Assembly: GCF_000807775.2 (NCBI RefSeq)
Contig: NZ_CP047385.1
Span: 1,550,001 to 1,614,000, forward strand
DNA from: Pandoraea fibrosis
Lineage (GTDB): Bacteria > Pseudomonadota > Gammaproteobacteria > Burkholderiales > Burkholderiaceae
DNA length: 64,000 nucleotides
Direction: 5' to 3'
The notes under the pieces were generated by a model, which did not search any database, was not told where the DNA came from, and worked only from the letters and a program-made list of their open reading frames with translations. Position numbers and translations under genes: made by a program. How positions within the stretch are numbered: position 1 is the stretch's first letter; each line of letters starts with the position of its first letter. Of this stretch, positions 17,780 through 27,900 are shown piece by piece.

Positions 17780-19438
17780 TCAGTCGTTGGCGTAGATGTC
17801 GACGTCCTTGGTCTCCTTGATGAAGAGCATGCCGATCACGAAGGTGATGAGCGCGATCACGATCGGGTACCAGAGGCCGGAGTAGATGTCGCCCTTGGCG
17901 GCCACGATGGCGAAGGCCGTGGCCGGCAGGAAACCGCCGAACCAGCCATTACCGATGTGATACGGCAGCGACATCGAGGTGTAGCGAATGCGCGTCGGGA
18001 ACATTTCCACCAGCATTGCCGCGATCGGGCCGTACACCATCGTCACGAAGATCACGAGAATCGCCAGCAGGATCACGACCATCGGCTTGTTCATCTGGGC
18101 CGGGTCAGCCTTCGGCGGATAGCCATCGGCCTTGAGCGTGGCTGACATATCCGTCTCGAACGCCTTGGTCTTGTCTTTTGCGTCCGCTGCCTTGCCGTCT
18201 ACCGACTGGATCACCTTGTCGCCGATCTTCACCGTCGCCATGGTGCCTGCCGGCGCTGCTTCGTTGTGATAGTTCAGGCCAGCGCGCGACAGGTAGCTCT
18301 TCGCGATATCGCACGAGCTGGTGAACTTCGACGTGCCCACCGGGTTGAACTGGAACGAGCACTCGTTCGGATCGGCGATGACCGTGATCGGCGAGCGTGC
18401 CGTTGCCGCTTCAAGTGCCGGGTTGGCGTAGTGCGTGAGCGCCTTGAAGATCGGGAAGTACAGCAACGCCGCCAACAAGCAGCCGGCCATGATGATCGGC
18501 TTGCGACCGATCTTGTCCGACAGTGCGCCGAAGAACACGAAGAACGGGCTGCCGATCAACAGACCCAGCGCCACCATGATGTTCGCGGTGTTGCCGTCGA
18601 CCTTCAGCACCTGTGTCATGAAGAACAGCGAGTAGAACTGCCCCGTGTACCACACGACCGCCTGACCCGCCGTCAGACCGACCAGCGCCAGAATCACGAT
18701 CTTCAGGTTCTTCCATTCGCCGAACGATTCCTTGAGCGGCGCCTTCGAGCCCTTGCCCTCAGCCTTCATGCGCTGGAATGCCGGCGATTCGCTCAGTTGC
18801 AGACGAATCCACAGCGAAACCAGCAGCAGCACGATCGACAGCACGAACGGAATGCGCCAGCCCCACTCACCGAACGCCTCTTCACCCATCGCCATGCGGG
18901 TGCCGAGAATCACGAGCAGCGAGAGGAAAAGACCCAGCGTGGCAGTCGTCTGAATCCACGACGTGTAGAAGCCGCGACGACCTTGCGGGGCGTGCTCGGC
19001 CACGTACGTCGCTGCACCGCCGTATTCGCCGCCGAGGGCCAGACCCTGCAGCAAACGCATGGCAATGAAGATCACCGGTGCGGCAATCCCCCACGACGCA
19101 TAGCCCGGCAACAGACCGACGACCAGCGTGGACAGGCCCATCAACGTGATGGTTACGAGGAACGTGTACTTGCGGCCAACCAGGTCACCGATGCGGCCGA
19201 AAACGATGGCGCCGAACGGACGCACCGCGAAGCCCGCCGCAAACGACAGCAGCGTGAAGATGAATGCCGCGGTCGGATTGATGCCCGAGAAGAAGTGTCT
19301 GCTGATGAAAGCGGCCAACGAACCGGCCAGATAAAAGTCGTACCACTCGAACACTGTGCCCAGCGACGACGCGAAGATGACTTTGCGTTCTTCTTTGGTC
19401 ATCGGCGCATGCGTAGTGGCTGTCGTTGCAGTAGCCAT
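17780..19438 (-). CDS. MFS transporter of the metabolite:H+ symporter (MHS) family
   Basis: Inner-membrane symporter of 552 aa. It shows the MHS signature near the start (SSLGTVFEWYDFYLAG), the loop motif GRIGDLVGRKYTFL, and GLALGGEYGGAATYVAE in helix 4. About twelve helices are expected. Between the eighth and ninth comes a hydrophilic insert of roughly 110 residues (about 345-455) with two cysteines (NECSFQF, SSCDIAK), which makes it longer than the 430-450 aa usual for the family. AGGAGA precedes ATG. The substrate is not predictable; relatives carry dicarboxylates, shikimate or osmolytes. Confidence 0.9.
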   Translation of the reverse strand: MATATTATTHAPMTKEERKVIFASSLGTVFEWYDFYLAGSLAAFISRHFFSGINPTAAFIFTLLSFAAGFAVRPFGAIVFGRIGDLVGRKYTFLVTITLMGLSTLVVGLLPGYASWGIAAPVIFIAMRLLQGLALGGEYGGAATYVAEHAPQGRRGFYTSWIQTTATLGLFLSLLVILGTRMAMGEEAFGEWGWRIPFVLSIVLLLVSLWIRLQLSESPAFQRMKAEGKGSKAPLKESFGEWKNLKIVILALVGLTAGQAVVWYTGQFYSLFFMTQVLKVDGNTANIMVALGLLIGSPFFVFFGALSDKIGRKPIIMAGCLLAALLYFPIFKALTHYANPALEAATARSPITVIADPNECSFQFNPVGTSKFTSSCDIAKSYLSRAGLNYHNEAAPAGTMATVKIGDKVIQSVDGKAADAKDKTKAFETDMSATLKADGYPPKADPAQMNKPMVVILLAILVIFVTMVYGPIAAMLVEMFPTRIRYTSMSLPYHIGNGWFGGFLPATAFAIVAAKGDIYSGLWYPIVIALITFVIGMLFIKETKDVDIYAND

Positions 19439-19609
19439 GCGGTTGTCTCCTGTAATGTAAGCACGCCCCTGGGTCGTGCCCGGGCCGTTGCAACTGATTA
19501 TTGGAGGACAACCTTACCGCCGTCTGACGCCAAACTGACTCGAACCTTACGTGGCTAGGGACTTACCCTCGACTTTGGTGCGAAATCGACCGTATTTCGA
19601 GTGTTTTCG

Positions 19610-21253
19610 TCAAGCATGCGGGTTTTCGATAGGCGCGTCCGCGAGCGGTAACGTCACCCGGATGAGCGTGCCGGTTGCTTCGGGGTGCTGGGCGTCGACA
19701 TGGTCGAGCACGCTCACGTCGCCGCGATGAATCTGCACGATCTCCCGCACGATGGCGAGCCCCAGACCGCTGCCGTCGCTGTCGCTGCCGAGAATGCGAT
19801 AGAAGCGCTCGAAAACGCGCGGACGCTCCGCCGCAGGAATGCCCGGCCCGGTGTCTTCCACTTCCAGATGGACGAAGCCGTCAGACGCCTCATGTCGCAG
19901 GCGAACCGTCACCTTGCCGCCGGCCGGCGTGTAGCGGATCGCGTTGTCGATCAGATTGTTGAGCAACTCGCGCAGCATTACCGGTTGCCCGGACAGATGC
20001 ACCGGGAATGGCGGCTCCTCGAAGCCAAGGTCGATCCGTTTGGCGAAGGCCGCCTGGAACCAGTCCTGCATCGCGCTTCGGGCGAGCACGCTGAGGTTGA
20101 CCGGGGTGAACGCGGCGGCGTCGTTCGCGCTGTTCTCCGCGCGTGCCAATGCCAGCAACTGATTGACGAGACGTGCTGCCTGCTCGGAGCTGACTGCGAT
20201 TTGCGAGAGCGAACGGCGTAGTTCGTCGGGAGATGTCTGGCGCAAGGCGAGTTCTGCCTGCATGCGCAGCCCGGCCAGCGGTGTCTTGAGCTGGTGAGCG
20301 GCGTCGGCGATGAAGCGCTGCTGGAGCTTCATGTTCTGTTCGAGCCGCCCGAGCAGATCGTTCAGCGAACCCACGAGCGGTGCGATCTCCGGCGGCGCCT
20401 GACGCGCTTCGAGTGGCGACAGGTCGTCGGGACGTCTGGCGCGGATATGTTCCTGCAACGCGTGCAGCGGCGCGAGACCGCGCGACAGGCCGAACCACAC
20501 AAGGATGATGGCCAGCGGCAGGATCACGAACTGCGGCAGGATCACGCCCTTGATGATTTCGTTCGCCAGTTGACTGCGTTTGTCGAGCGTCTCCGCGACC
20601 TGCACGAGCGCCATGCTGCCCGGTGGCGCCATGCGGGGCAGATCGACATAGGTGAACGCGACTCGAATATCGTTGCCGCCAACGTTCTCGTCGCGAAACT
20701 GGACGACACCCGGTTGCGGACGGTCGTCTTCATGCGGCAAAGGCAGATCTGCCGTGCCGGCCACGAGTTCGCCCTTCGCGCCGAGCACCTGAAAGTAGAC
20801 GTTGTCGGTGGCGTCGGCGCGCAGCAGGTCGCGTGCGGGCATGGGGAGCGTGAGCGTGACTTGTCCGCGATCCGAATGGACTTGCTGCGCGAGCACGTAG
20901 GTGTTGGTCTCGAGCGCCCGGTCGAAGGGACCGTTGGCAATCGATTTTGCGACGAGATACGTCACGGCAATGCTCATCGGCCAGAGCAGCAGCAGTGGCG
21001 CGAGCATCCAGTCGAGAATCTCGCCGAAGAGCGAGCGTGGTGGCGGCTCGGCCTCGCGTTCGAGCGGCGCGCCGAAGCCTGGGCGCACGAAAGGATCGGC
21101 GTATGGGTCGAACGGATCGGTGGCGTCGGAGGGCGAGGCGTGTGTGGGGGAGCCGCGTTGCGCCGGCATGCCGTCTGCCGAATGCGATGAGGCAGACGAG
21201 GCGTCCGGGGCCGCAGAGGTGGCGCGATGATGGTGGCGAAAGCTCAGACGCAT
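19610..21253 (-). CDS. Sensor histidine kinase, TctE-like (2CSK_N type)
   Basis: Membrane kinase of 547 aa. An unusually long, Ser/Pro-rich N-terminal stretch (about 75 residues) precedes the first helix (APLLLLWPMSIAVTYLVA). A periplasmic 2CSK_N sensor region (about 105-230) and a second helix (FVILPLAIILVWFGL) follow. The cytoplasmic part has HAMP, the phosphorylated His in AAHQLKTPLAGL, the N box NNLIDNAIRYTP, and G boxes DTGPGIP and GSGLGLAI. It lies 50 bases behind its response regulator. TctE-type kinases usually sense carboxylates. Confidence 0.92.
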   Translation of the reverse strand: MRLSFRHHHRATSAAPDASSASSHSADGMPAQRGSPTHASPSDATDPFDPYADPFVRPGFGAPLEREAEPPPRSLFGEILDWMLAPLLLLWPMSIAVTYLVAKSIANGPFDRALETNTYVLAQQVHSDRGQVTLTLPMPARDLLRADATDNVYFQVLGAKGELVAGTADLPLPHEDDRPQPGVVQFRDENVGGNDIRVAFTYVDLPRMAPPGSMALVQVAETLDKRSQLANEIIKGVILPQFVILPLAIILVWFGLSRGLAPLHALQEHIRARRPDDLSPLEARQAPPEIAPLVGSLNDLLGRLEQNMKLQQRFIADAAHQLKTPLAGLRMQAELALRQTSPDELRRSLSQIAVSSEQAARLVNQLLALARAENSANDAAAFTPVNLSVLARSAMQDWFQAAFAKRIDLGFEEPPFPVHLSGQPVMLRELLNNLIDNAIRYTPAGGKVTVRLRHEASDGFVHLEVEDTGPGIPAAERPRVFERFYRILGSDSDGSGLGLAIVREIVQIHRGDVSVLDHVDAQHPEATGTLIRVTLPLADAPIENPHA

Positions 21254-21303
21254 CGGACGGGAAGACTCAAGAGGCTGGAACGGCTCGCGCCGTACGCGGC
21301 GCA

Positions 21304-21993
21304 CTAGGCCGCATTGGCAGGCGCGGCGGCCGGCTTCTCCAGACAATACCCCAACCCACGGATCGTGGCGATGCGCACGCCGCTGGGCTCGATCTTCTTG
21401 CGCAGCCGATGCATGTACACCTCGATGGCGTTGTTACTCACCTCTTCGCCCCAGCCGCACAGATGATCGACGAGTTGCTCCTTCGAGACGAGGCGGCCTG
21501 TGCGCAACAGCAGCACTTCGAGCAATTCGAGTTCGCGGGCCGACAGGTCGAGCATCTGCTCATGAATGTAGGCGGTGCGCCCGACCTGATCGAAGCTGAG
21601 TGGGCCGTGACGGATCACGGTGGAGCCACCGCCTGCGCCACGCCGGGTCAACGCCCGCACGCGCGCTTCGAGTTCGGCCAGTGCGAAGGGCTTGGCCATG
21701 TAGTCGTCGGCGCCGAGATCGAGACCCTTGACGCGGGCATCGACACTGTCGGACGCGGTCAGGATCAGCACGGGCAGATGAGAGTTGCGCGCGCGCAGGC
21801 GGCGCAGCACTTCGTGACCGGGCAGGCGAGGCAGACCGAGGTCGAGAATCAGCAGGTCGAACGCCTGGGCGGAGAGCGCGGAGTCGGCTTCAAGCCCGGT
21901 TTTGACGTGATCGACGGCGTAGCCCCCCTGGCGCAGCGAGCGGGTCAGGGCGTCAGCCAGAATGCTGTCATCCTCTGCGATGAGAATTCGCAT
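21304..21993 (-). CDS. OmpR-family response regulator, TctD-like
   Basis: Response regulator of 229 aa: receiver domain (residues 1-115; acidic pocket AEDD, phosphoacceptor in LILDLGLP, Lys in MAKPF) and C-terminal winged helix (about 130-222; SNNAIEVYMHRLRKKI). The ATG chosen starts MRILIAEDD; an upstream-extended frame is Arg-rich and not homologous to the family. It is first gene of the operon with the kinase and is divergent from recA. Confidence 0.94.
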   Translation of the reverse strand: MRILIAEDDSILADALTRSLRQGGYAVDHVKTGLEADSALSAQAFDLLILDLGLPRLPGHEVLRRLRARNSHLPVLILTASDSVDARVKGLDLGADDYMAKPFALAELEARVRALTRRGAGGGSTVIRHGPLSFDQVGRTAYIHEQMLDLSARELELLEVLLLRTGRLVSKEQLVDHLCGWGEEVSNNAIEVYMHRLRKKIEPSGVRIATIRGLGYCLEKPAAAPANAA

Positions 21994-22121
21994 GGGCGTG
22001 ATAGGCTTGTGTAGGCACCGGCGCCTGACGGCAGCGGTGTGTCTCCTGTGATGTTGCGGCGCGTGGTTCGCGGCTTTTTTTGTCGTTTCGGCGCTTTCGG
22101 ACAACAGGCACTTGCAAAGAG

Positions 22122-22141
22122 CACTGGTTTTTTATACAGTA
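22122..22141. promoter_or_regulatory. LexA (SOS) box of recA
   Basis: CTG-N10-CAG in the order CACTGG...ATACAGTA, one base off the CTGT...ACAG core. It lies 55 bp before the recA start, where the promoter should be. This predicts LexA repression and induction by DNA damage. Confidence 0.8.
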
Positions 22142-22195
22142 CTGGCATTCACGCCTCACTCGAGCCGTCTCGCTCATCATATCAAAGGACGATTC

Positions 22196-23260
22196 ATGGA
22201 AGAAAGCAAGAAAGGGTCTGCCAATCTGTCGGCCGAGAAAGGCAAGGCGCTCGCCGCCGCCCTCGCGCAGATCGAGAAGCAATTCGGCAAGGGCTCGATC
22301 ATGCGTCTGGGCGACAGCGAGGTCGAAGCAGACATCCAGGTCGTCTCGACCGGCTCGCTGGGTCTGGACATCGCGCTGGGCGTTGGTGGCCTGCCGCGCG
22401 GTCGCGTGATCGAAATTTACGGTCCGGAATCGTCGGGCAAGACCACGCTCACGCTGCAAGTCGTGGCCGAGATGCAGAAGATCGGCGGCACCTGCGCGTT
22501 CATCGACGCAGAGCATGCGCTCGACGTCGGATACGCCAACAAGCTGGGCGTCTCGGTGCCTGAGCTGCTGATCTCGCAGCCGGACACGGGCGAACAGGCG
22601 CTGGAAATCGCCGACGCGCTGGTGCGCTCGGGCTCGATCGACCTGATCGTCATCGACTCGGTCGCGGCGCTGGTGCCGAAGGCCGAAATCGAAGGCGAGA
22701 TGGGTGATTCGCTGCCGGGTCTGCAAGCGCGTCTGATGTCTCAGGCCCTGCGTAAGCTGACCGGCACCATCAAGCGCACGAACTGCACGGTGATCTTCAT
22801 CAACCAGATTCGTATGAAGATCGGTGTGATGTTCGGTAACCCGGAAACCACGACGGGCGGTAACGCGCTGAAGTTCTACTCGTCGGTGCGTCTGGACATT
22901 CGCCGTATCGGCTCGATCAAGAAGGGCGACGAGGTTGTCGGTAACGAAACCCGCGTCAAGGTCGTCAAGAACAAGGTGTCGCCGCCGTTCCGCGAAGCCA
23001 TCTTCGACATCCTTTACGGCCAGGGAATCTCGCGCGAAGGCGAAATCATCGATCTGGGCGTGAACGCCAAGATCGTCGAGAAGGCCGGCGCCTGGTACAG
23101 CTACAACGGCGAGAAGATCGGTCAGGGTAAGGACAACGCGCGTGAATTCCTGCGCGAAAATCCGGAGATTGCCCACGACATCGAAAACAAGGTGCGTGCA
23201 TCGCTCGGCGTGACGGCGATCAACGAAACCGGCGAGATCGAAGAAGAAGACGAGGCCTGA
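22196..23260 (+). CDS. recA: Recombinase RecA
   Basis: ATP-dependent strand-exchange protein and LexA coprotease, 354 aa, close to the usual length. Walker A is GPESSGKTT, Walker B is in [12 protein letters not shown], loop L2 contains [17 protein letters not shown], and the acidic C-terminal tail (EIEEEDEA) is present. The ATG beginning [15 protein letters not shown] fits the family; the frame upstream crosses the promoter and SOS box. It is followed by a strong terminator and then recX. Confidence 0.99.
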   Translation: MEESKKGSANLSAEKGKALAAALAQIEKQFGKGSIMRLGDSEVEADIQVVSTGSLGLDIALGVGGLPRGRVIEIYGPESSGKTTLTLQVVAEMQKIGGTCAFIDAEHALDVGYANKLGVSVPELLISQPDTGEQALEIADALVRSGSIDLIVIDSVAALVPKAEIEGEMGDSLPGLQARLMSQALRKLTGTIKRTNCTVIFINQIRMKIGVMFGNPETTTGGNALKFYSSVRLDIRRIGSIKKGDEVVGNETRVKVVKNKVSPPFREAIFDILYGQGISREGEIIDLGVNAKIVEKAGAWYSYNGEKIGQGKDNAREFLRENPEIAHDIENKVRASLGVTAINETGEIEEEDEA

Positions 23261-23275
23261 TAAGCCCCGTTTCGG

Positions 23276-23322
23276 AACGGCAACGCGAGGCCACATGGCA
23301 TCGCGTTGCCGTTTTTGTTTTT
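23276..23322 (+). terminator. Terminator between recA and recX
   Basis: Thirteen-base stem AACGGCAACGCGA with its complement, then GTTTTTGTTTTT. Read-through would supply RecX at a lower level than RecA, as known in E. coli. Confidence 0.9.
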
Positions 23323-23354
23323 CTAGTCCAGTCCGATTGCGCCACGATGACGTC

Positions 23355-23900
23355 ATGATCAATCGCCGTCCTCCCCGAGATCCGAACGCACCGCCGCCCC
23401 CACCGGGTGACGAGGCCGTTTCGGTCAAGCGATCACGAAAACCCGTGCTCAGCCTCAAGGCGCGGGCACTGTCGTATCTGGCCCGTCGCGAGTACAGCCG
23501 GACGGAGCTGCGCCGCAAACTCGTGCCGTTCGCCGATGCCGAGGATCCCGAAGCGCTCGATCGTGTGCTCGACAGCCTCGAGCAGGAACGCTGGCTGTCC
23601 AACGAACGGTTTGCGGAAAGTGTGGTGAACCGGCGCGCATCGCGCCTGGGCACGACACGTATCGTCAACGAACTCAAACAACATCAGGTCGACGCCGAGA
23701 CGGTCGCTGTGCTCTCGGAGCAGTTGCGCGGTACGGAACTGGCACGCGCCCGCGTCGTATGGCAAAAGAAGTTCGGCGAGGTCGCTACCACGCCCGAAGC
23801 TCGAGCCAAGCAGATGCGCTTTCTCGCCTCACGCGGTTTTTCACGTACCGTTATCAGCAAAATCGTGCGCGGTGCAGACGAGTTTTCGGACGATTGTTAA
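23355..23900 (+). CDS. recX: RecA regulatory protein RecX
   Basis: Small helical modulator of 181 aa that inhibits RecA filament growth. It contains the RecX three-helix repeats, for example ALSYLARREYSRTELRRKL and LEQERWLSNERFAESVVNRR, and ends with FLASRGFSRTVISKIV. The first about 25 residues are Pro-rich (PPRDPNAPPPPPGD), typical of Burkholderiaceae homologues. The start MINRRPP is my choice; no strong ribosome site is visible, and read-through from recA is likely. Confidence 0.93.
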   Translation: MINRRPPRDPNAPPPPPGDEAVSVKRSRKPVLSLKARALSYLARREYSRTELRRKLVPFADAEDPEALDRVLDSLEQERWLSNERFAESVVNRRASRLGTTRIVNELKQHQVDAETVAVLSEQLRGTELARARVVWQKKFGEVATTPEARAKQMRFLASRGFSRTVISKIVRGADEFSDDC

Positions 23901-24083
23901 CGCGCGTTGCGTCGCTTTCCTGATAGATGTGCGTGCATTCATCGGTAACGCGTCAATGACCGCCACCGTCTGGCAGGCCGCATGGATGCTGGCGTGACAT
24001 GACGATGAATCTCGCGTGACGCGTCATGCCACAGTTATCGCGATATGGCGTCGCACCATGCGCCAGTCCATCTCGTGATTTTG

Positions 24084-24109
24084 ATAACCCGACCGCCGGG
24101 TCGGGTTAT
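24084..24109. other. 11-bp perfect palindrome in the recX-DUF2889 gap
   Basis: Arms ATAACCCGACC/GGTCGGGTTAT around loop GCCG, in a gap of about 310 bases (23901-24209) that otherwise shows no gene. No T-tract follows on either side, so it could be a factor-dependent terminator of recX or a protein-binding site before the sucCD operon. Confidence 0.45.
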
Positions 24110-24209
24110 TCGGCCTTATGCGGCGGGCTTCTGTTGCGCTGCGGCAGAGTGCGCCGTGGCCTATGCTAGAATCAAGATCTTTCTGCGTTCATGCATTGCA
24201 CACTCTCGC

Positions 24210-24896
24210 ATGCCGCTCTCTGAGCCTGCCTCTCGTACCTTGCGTCACCGCCGCACGATCGCTGTCGAAGCGTATTCGCGCGAGGATGGCCTATGGGACA
24301 TCGAAGCCCGTCTAACCGATCACAAAGATCGGGATTTTGCATTGGCGACGGGACTTCGCAAGGAGGGCACGCCGATTCACGAGCTTTGGCTGCGTCTGAC
24401 CATCGATGAGGACTTCGAGGTGCATGACGCCGAGGCCGTCTCGGACTGGGTGCCGTATCCCGGCATTTGCGATCAGATCGGCCCCGAATACCGTCAGTTG
24501 ATCGGACTTAACCTGCGACGCGGCTTCCGGCACGCGGTTCGCGAGCGCCTTGGCGGCGCGGCGGGTTGTACCCATCTGACAGAACTTTGCAGTGTCCTGC
24601 CAACGGCAGCGATTCAGGCCTTTGCCGGCGTGGTGATTCATACCCCCGATACGGCGCTCAAGGCCGCCAACGATGCCGAGAGTTCGGCGCCTCCTTTCCA
24701 ACTCGGACATTGTCACGCCTTGCGGTTTGATGGCGAGGCAGTGCGCCGGTTTTACCCGCGCTGGTTCAACGGCCGCGCAAACGATCGAGCGAACGAGCCC
24801 ACGACGCCCGTCACAACAGAAGCGGTGCGCGATGGTGCCTCGACTCGCAAGCTCGAACCCAAACTTCCAACTCAGCAAGAAGGGAATCACGCATGA
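24210..24896 (+). CDS. DUF2889 domain protein
   Basis: Protein of 228 aa with the DUF2889 pattern: [25 protein letters not shown] at the start, [14 protein letters not shown] in the middle, [11 protein letters not shown] near 120. There is no signal peptide. The last 35 residues are hydrophilic and variable. Its function is unknown in all relatives I know of. Its stop overlaps the sucC start (ATGA), so it is translationally coupled to succinyl-CoA synthetase, suggesting a link to central metabolism or simply a shared promoter. The chosen ATG starts MPLSEPAS; upstream codons are not family-like. Confidence 0.85.
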   Translation: MPLSEPASRTLRHRRTIAVEAYSREDGLWDIEARLTDHKDRDFALATGLRKEGTPIHELWLRLTIDEDFEVHDAEAVSDWVPYPGICDQIGPEYRQLIGLNLRRGFRHAVRERLGGAAGCTHLTELCSVLPTAAIQAFAGVVIHTPDTALKAANDAESSAPPFQLGHCHALRFDGEAVRRFYPRWFNGRANDRANEPTTPVTTEAVRDGASTRKLEPKLPTQQEGNHA

Positions 24897-26059
24897 AGAT
24901 TCATGAGTATCAAGGCAAGGAAATCCTCCGAAAATTCGGAGTCGCGGTGCCCCGCGGCATTCCGGCGTTTTCCGTGGACGAGGCCGTGAAGGCAGCCGAA
25001 GAACTCGGCGGTCCGGTTTGGGTGGTCAAGGCCCAGATTCACGCAGGCGGTCGCGGTAAGGGCGGCGGCGTGAAGGTTGCCAAGTCGATCGAGCAAGTGC
25101 GCGAATACGCCGGCCAGATCCTCGGCATGCAACTGGTCACGCACCAGACCGGTCCGGAAGGCCAGAAGGTCAATCGCCTGCTGATCGAAGAAGGCGCCGA
25201 CATCAAGAACGAACTGTACGTCAGCCTGGTGGTTGACCGCGTCACGCAGAAGATCGTGATGATGGGTTCGAGCGAAGGCGGCATGGACATCGAAGAAGTT
25301 GCTGAAAAGCATCCGGAACTGATCCACCACGTTGTCATCGATCCGTCGGTCGGTCTGACCGATGCGCAAGCTGACGACCTGGCCAAGAAGATCAGCGTTC
25401 CCGACGCTTCGATTCCGCAAGCCCGCACGATCCTGCAAGGTCTGTACAAGGCCTTCTGGGAAACGGACGCTTCGCTGGCGGAAATCAACCCGCTGAACGT
25501 GAGCAGCAACGGCACGGTCACCGCCCTGGACGCCAAGTTCAACTTCGATTCGAACGCCCTGTTCCGTCACCCGGAAATCGTCGCGTACCGCGACCTGGAC
25601 GAAGAAGATCCGGCGGAAGTCGAAGCCTCGAAGTTCGATCTGGCTTACATCTCGCTCGACGGCAACATCGGCTGTCTGGTGAACGGTGCCGGTCTGGCCA
25701 TGGCCACGATGGACACCATCAAGCTGTTCGGCGGCGAACCTGCGAACTTCCTGGACGTGGGCGGTGGCGCCACGACCGAGAAGGTCACGGAAGCGTTCAA
25801 GATCATGCTGAAGAACCCGAACCTGACCGCCATTCTGGTCAACATCTTCGGCGGCATCATGCGTTGCGATGTGATCGCCGAAGGCGTGATCGCAGCATCG
25901 AAGGCCGTCTCGCTGAAGGTGCCGCTGGTCGTGCGCATGAAGGGCACGAACGAGGACCTGGGCAAGAAGATGCTCGCCGAATCCGGCCTGCCGATCATCT
26001 CTGCGGACAGCATGGAAGAAGCTGCCCAGAAGGTTGTCGCGGCTGCCGCAGGCAAGTAA
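24893..26059 (+). CDS. sucC: Succinyl-CoA synthetase beta subunit
   Basis: ADP/GDP-forming TCA-cycle enzyme subunit, 388 aa as in the family. The N-terminal ATP-grasp domain ([33 protein letters not shown]) binds nucleotide. The C-terminal ligase half includes [11 protein letters not shown] and [15 protein letters not shown]. The ribosome site AGAAGGGA lies inside the end of the DUF2889 gene. It is followed by sucD after 84 bases. Confidence 0.98.
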   Translation: MKIHEYQGKEILRKFGVAVPRGIPAFSVDEAVKAAEELGGPVWVVKAQIHAGGRGKGGGVKVAKSIEQVREYAGQILGMQLVTHQTGPEGQKVNRLLIEEGADIKNELYVSLVVDRVTQKIVMMGSSEGGMDIEEVAEKHPELIHHVVIDPSVGLTDAQADDLAKKISVPDASIPQARTILQGLYKAFWETDASLAEINPLNVSSNGTVTALDAKFNFDSNALFRHPEIVAYRDLDEEDPAEVEASKFDLAYISLDGNIGCLVNGAGLAMATMDTIKLFGGEPANFLDVGGGATTEKVTEAFKIMLKNPNLTAILVNIFGGIMRCDVIAEGVIAASKAVSLKVPLVVRMKGTNEDLGKKMLAESGLPIISADSMEEAAQKVVAAAAGK

Positions 26060-26143
26060 CCAGAACAGTCGAAGCCGCAGCGGCGCGCCGCCCCGAGGGG
26101 TTGCGCGAATGCTGCCCGGCAACCGGATGAAGGAAATCAAGCA

Positions 26144-27025
26144 ATGTCGATTCTGATCAACAAAGATACCAAGGTCATCACCCAGGGTATTACTGGCAAA
26201 ACCGGCCAGTTCCATACCCGCATGTGCCGCGAATACGCGAACGGCAAGAACGCGTTCGTCGCTGGCGTGAACCCGAAGAAGGCTGGCGAAGACTTCGAGG
26301 GCATTCCCATTTTCGGTTCGGTCAAGGACGCGAAGGCACAGACCGGCGCGACCGTGTCGGTGATCTACGTGCCGCCCGCAGGCGCGGCTGCCGCGATCTG
26401 GGAAGCTGTTGAAGCCGACCTGGATCTGGCGATCTGTATCACGGAAGGTATCCCCGTTCGTGACATGATCGAAGTGAAGGACCGTATGCGTCGCGAAGGT
26501 CGCAAGACCCTGCTGCTCGGCCCGAATTGCCCGGGCGTGATCACGCCGGACGAACTGAAGATCGGCATCATGCCGGGTCACATCCACAAGAAGGGTCGCA
26601 TCGGCGTGGTCTCGCGCTCGGGCACCCTGACGTACGAAGCCGTGGGTCAACTGACCGCCCTGGGTCTGGGCCAGTCGACCGCCGTCGGTATCGGTGGCGA
26701 CCCGATCAACGGTCTGAAGCACATCGACGTCATGAAGATGTTCAACGACGATCCGGATACGGACGCCGTGATCATGATCGGTGAAATCGGTGGTCCGGAC
26801 GAAGCGACGGCCGCCGAGTGGATCAAGGGCAACATGAAGAAGCCGGTCGTCGGCTTCATCGCCGGTGTGACGGCGCCCCCGGGCAAGCGCATGGGCCACG
26901 CCGGCGCGCTGATCTCGGGCGGTGCCGACACGGCCGAAGCCAAGCTGGCCATCATGGACGCCTGCGGTATCAAGGTGACCCGTAATCCGTCGGAAATGGG
27001 CCGCCTGCTCAAGGCTGCGCTGTAA
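26144..27025 (+). CDS. sucD: Succinyl-CoA synthetase alpha subunit
   Basis: CoA-binding and phosphohistidine subunit, 293 aa. The CoA-binding Rossmann part shows [12 protein letters not shown]. The phosphorylated His is in [12 protein letters not shown] (about residue 246), with the helper Glu region [14 protein letters not shown] intact. The ribosome site AAGGAAA precedes ATG. A strong terminator closes the DUF2889-sucC-sucD operon. Confidence 0.98.
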   Translation: MSILINKDTKVITQGITGKTGQFHTRMCREYANGKNAFVAGVNPKKAGEDFEGIPIFGSVKDAKAQTGATVSVIYVPPAGAAAAIWEAVEADLDLAICITEGIPVRDMIEVKDRMRREGRKTLLLGPNCPGVITPDELKIGIMPGHIHKKGRIGVVSRSGTLTYEAVGQLTALGLGQSTAVGIGGDPINGLKHIDVMKMFNDDPDTDAVIMIGEIGGPDEATAAEWIKGNMKKPVVGFIAGVTAPPGKRMGHAGALISGGADTAEAKLAIMDACGIKVTRNPSEMGRLLKAAL

Positions 27026-27084
27026 TTCCCGCCGGATGACCGCATCACGGCCGTCGGAACCGGCGAGCGTGTAATCGGTCAGGA

Positions 27085-27118
27085 AAAGGGAGCCCGGAAC
27101 ATCGGGCTCCCTTTTTTG
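27085..27118 (+). terminator. Terminator of the sucCD operon
   Basis: Stem GGGAGCCCG/CGGGCTCCC with a six-base loop, A-run before and TTTTTT after. Confidence 0.92.
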
Positions 27119-27171
27119 CTATTGCAATTCCCAAGTCATTCGCTTCATTCGTTCCCGAGGATATTCCCGCT

Positions 27172-27900
27172 ATGCTTGCGTTTTTTGCCGAGCTGAACTG
27201 GGCCGCGGTCCTGCAGATCATCATGATCGACATCCTGTTGGGTGGCGACAATGCCGTGGTGATCGCGCTGGCCTGCCGCAACCTGCCGGCCAAGCAACGG
27301 TTGCAGGGAATCATGTGGGGGACGGTTGGCGCCATCGTGTTGCGCGTGATCCTGATCGCGTTCGCCGTGACGCTGCTCGCGGTGCCGTACCTTAAGGCGC
27401 TCGGGGGCTTGTTGTTGCTCTGGATCGGGACCAAGCTGCTGGTGCCCGACCATGACGCTCACGACAGTGTGAAGCCGGCCGACAAGCTCTGGACTGCCAT
27501 CAAGACCATCATCGTGGCCGATCTGGTGATGAGCATCGATAACGTGATCGCGATTGCCGGTGCGGCAGAAAGTGCCGCCGATCATCATCAATTGCCGCTC
27601 GTGATCTTCGGTCTGCTCGTGAGCATTCCGCTCATCGTCTGGGGCTCGCAACTGGTGCTCAAGGCCCTCGACCGGTTTCCGTTCATCATCATCGCCGGTG
27701 CGGCGCTGCTCGGCTGGATCGCGGGCGGTCTGATCGTCTCGGACCCGGGCATCGGGCACCTGCTGCATTTGCCGGGGGCGGCCGCCGAATACACACATTA
27801 CGTGGCGTGCGCCATCGGTGCTGTGCTGGTCGTGGTGGTAGGGCTCATCCTCAAGCGACGCAGCGAGGCACGTCAATTGCGTGCAACCTCTTCGGAATAA
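27172..27900 (+). CDS. TerC-family protein, YjbE subgroup
   Basis: Inner-membrane protein of 242 aa with about seven helices. The paired acidic motifs of the family are ILLGGDNAVVIALACRNLP (near 22) and DLVMSIDNVIAIAGAA (near 120). It is the second TerC homologue in the window but of a different subgroup from the 14-kb copy, with little sequence in common outside the motifs. YjbE/TerC proteins are linked to Mn2+ export. GAGGA precedes ATG. Only about 50 bases separate it from the sucCD terminator, leaving no room for a leader riboswitch. Confidence 0.9.
   Translation: MLAFFAELNWAAVLQIIMIDILLGGDNAVVIALACRNLPAKQRLQGIMWGTVGAIVLRVILIAFAVTLLAVPYLKALGGLLLLWIGTKLLVPDHDAHDSVKPADKLWTAIKTIIVADLVMSIDNVIAIAGAAESAADHHQLPLVIFGLLVSIPLIVWGSQLVLKALDRFPFIIIAGAALLGWIAGGLIVSDPGIGHLLHLPGAAAEYTHYVACAIGAVLVVVVGLILKRRSEARQLRATSSE

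Noticed and set aside
24887..26899. Very long antisense open frame opposite sucC-sucD
   Set aside because: It is His/Arg-rich, low-complexity protein typical of the complement of GC-rich codons; sucC and sucD are unmistakable on the other strand.
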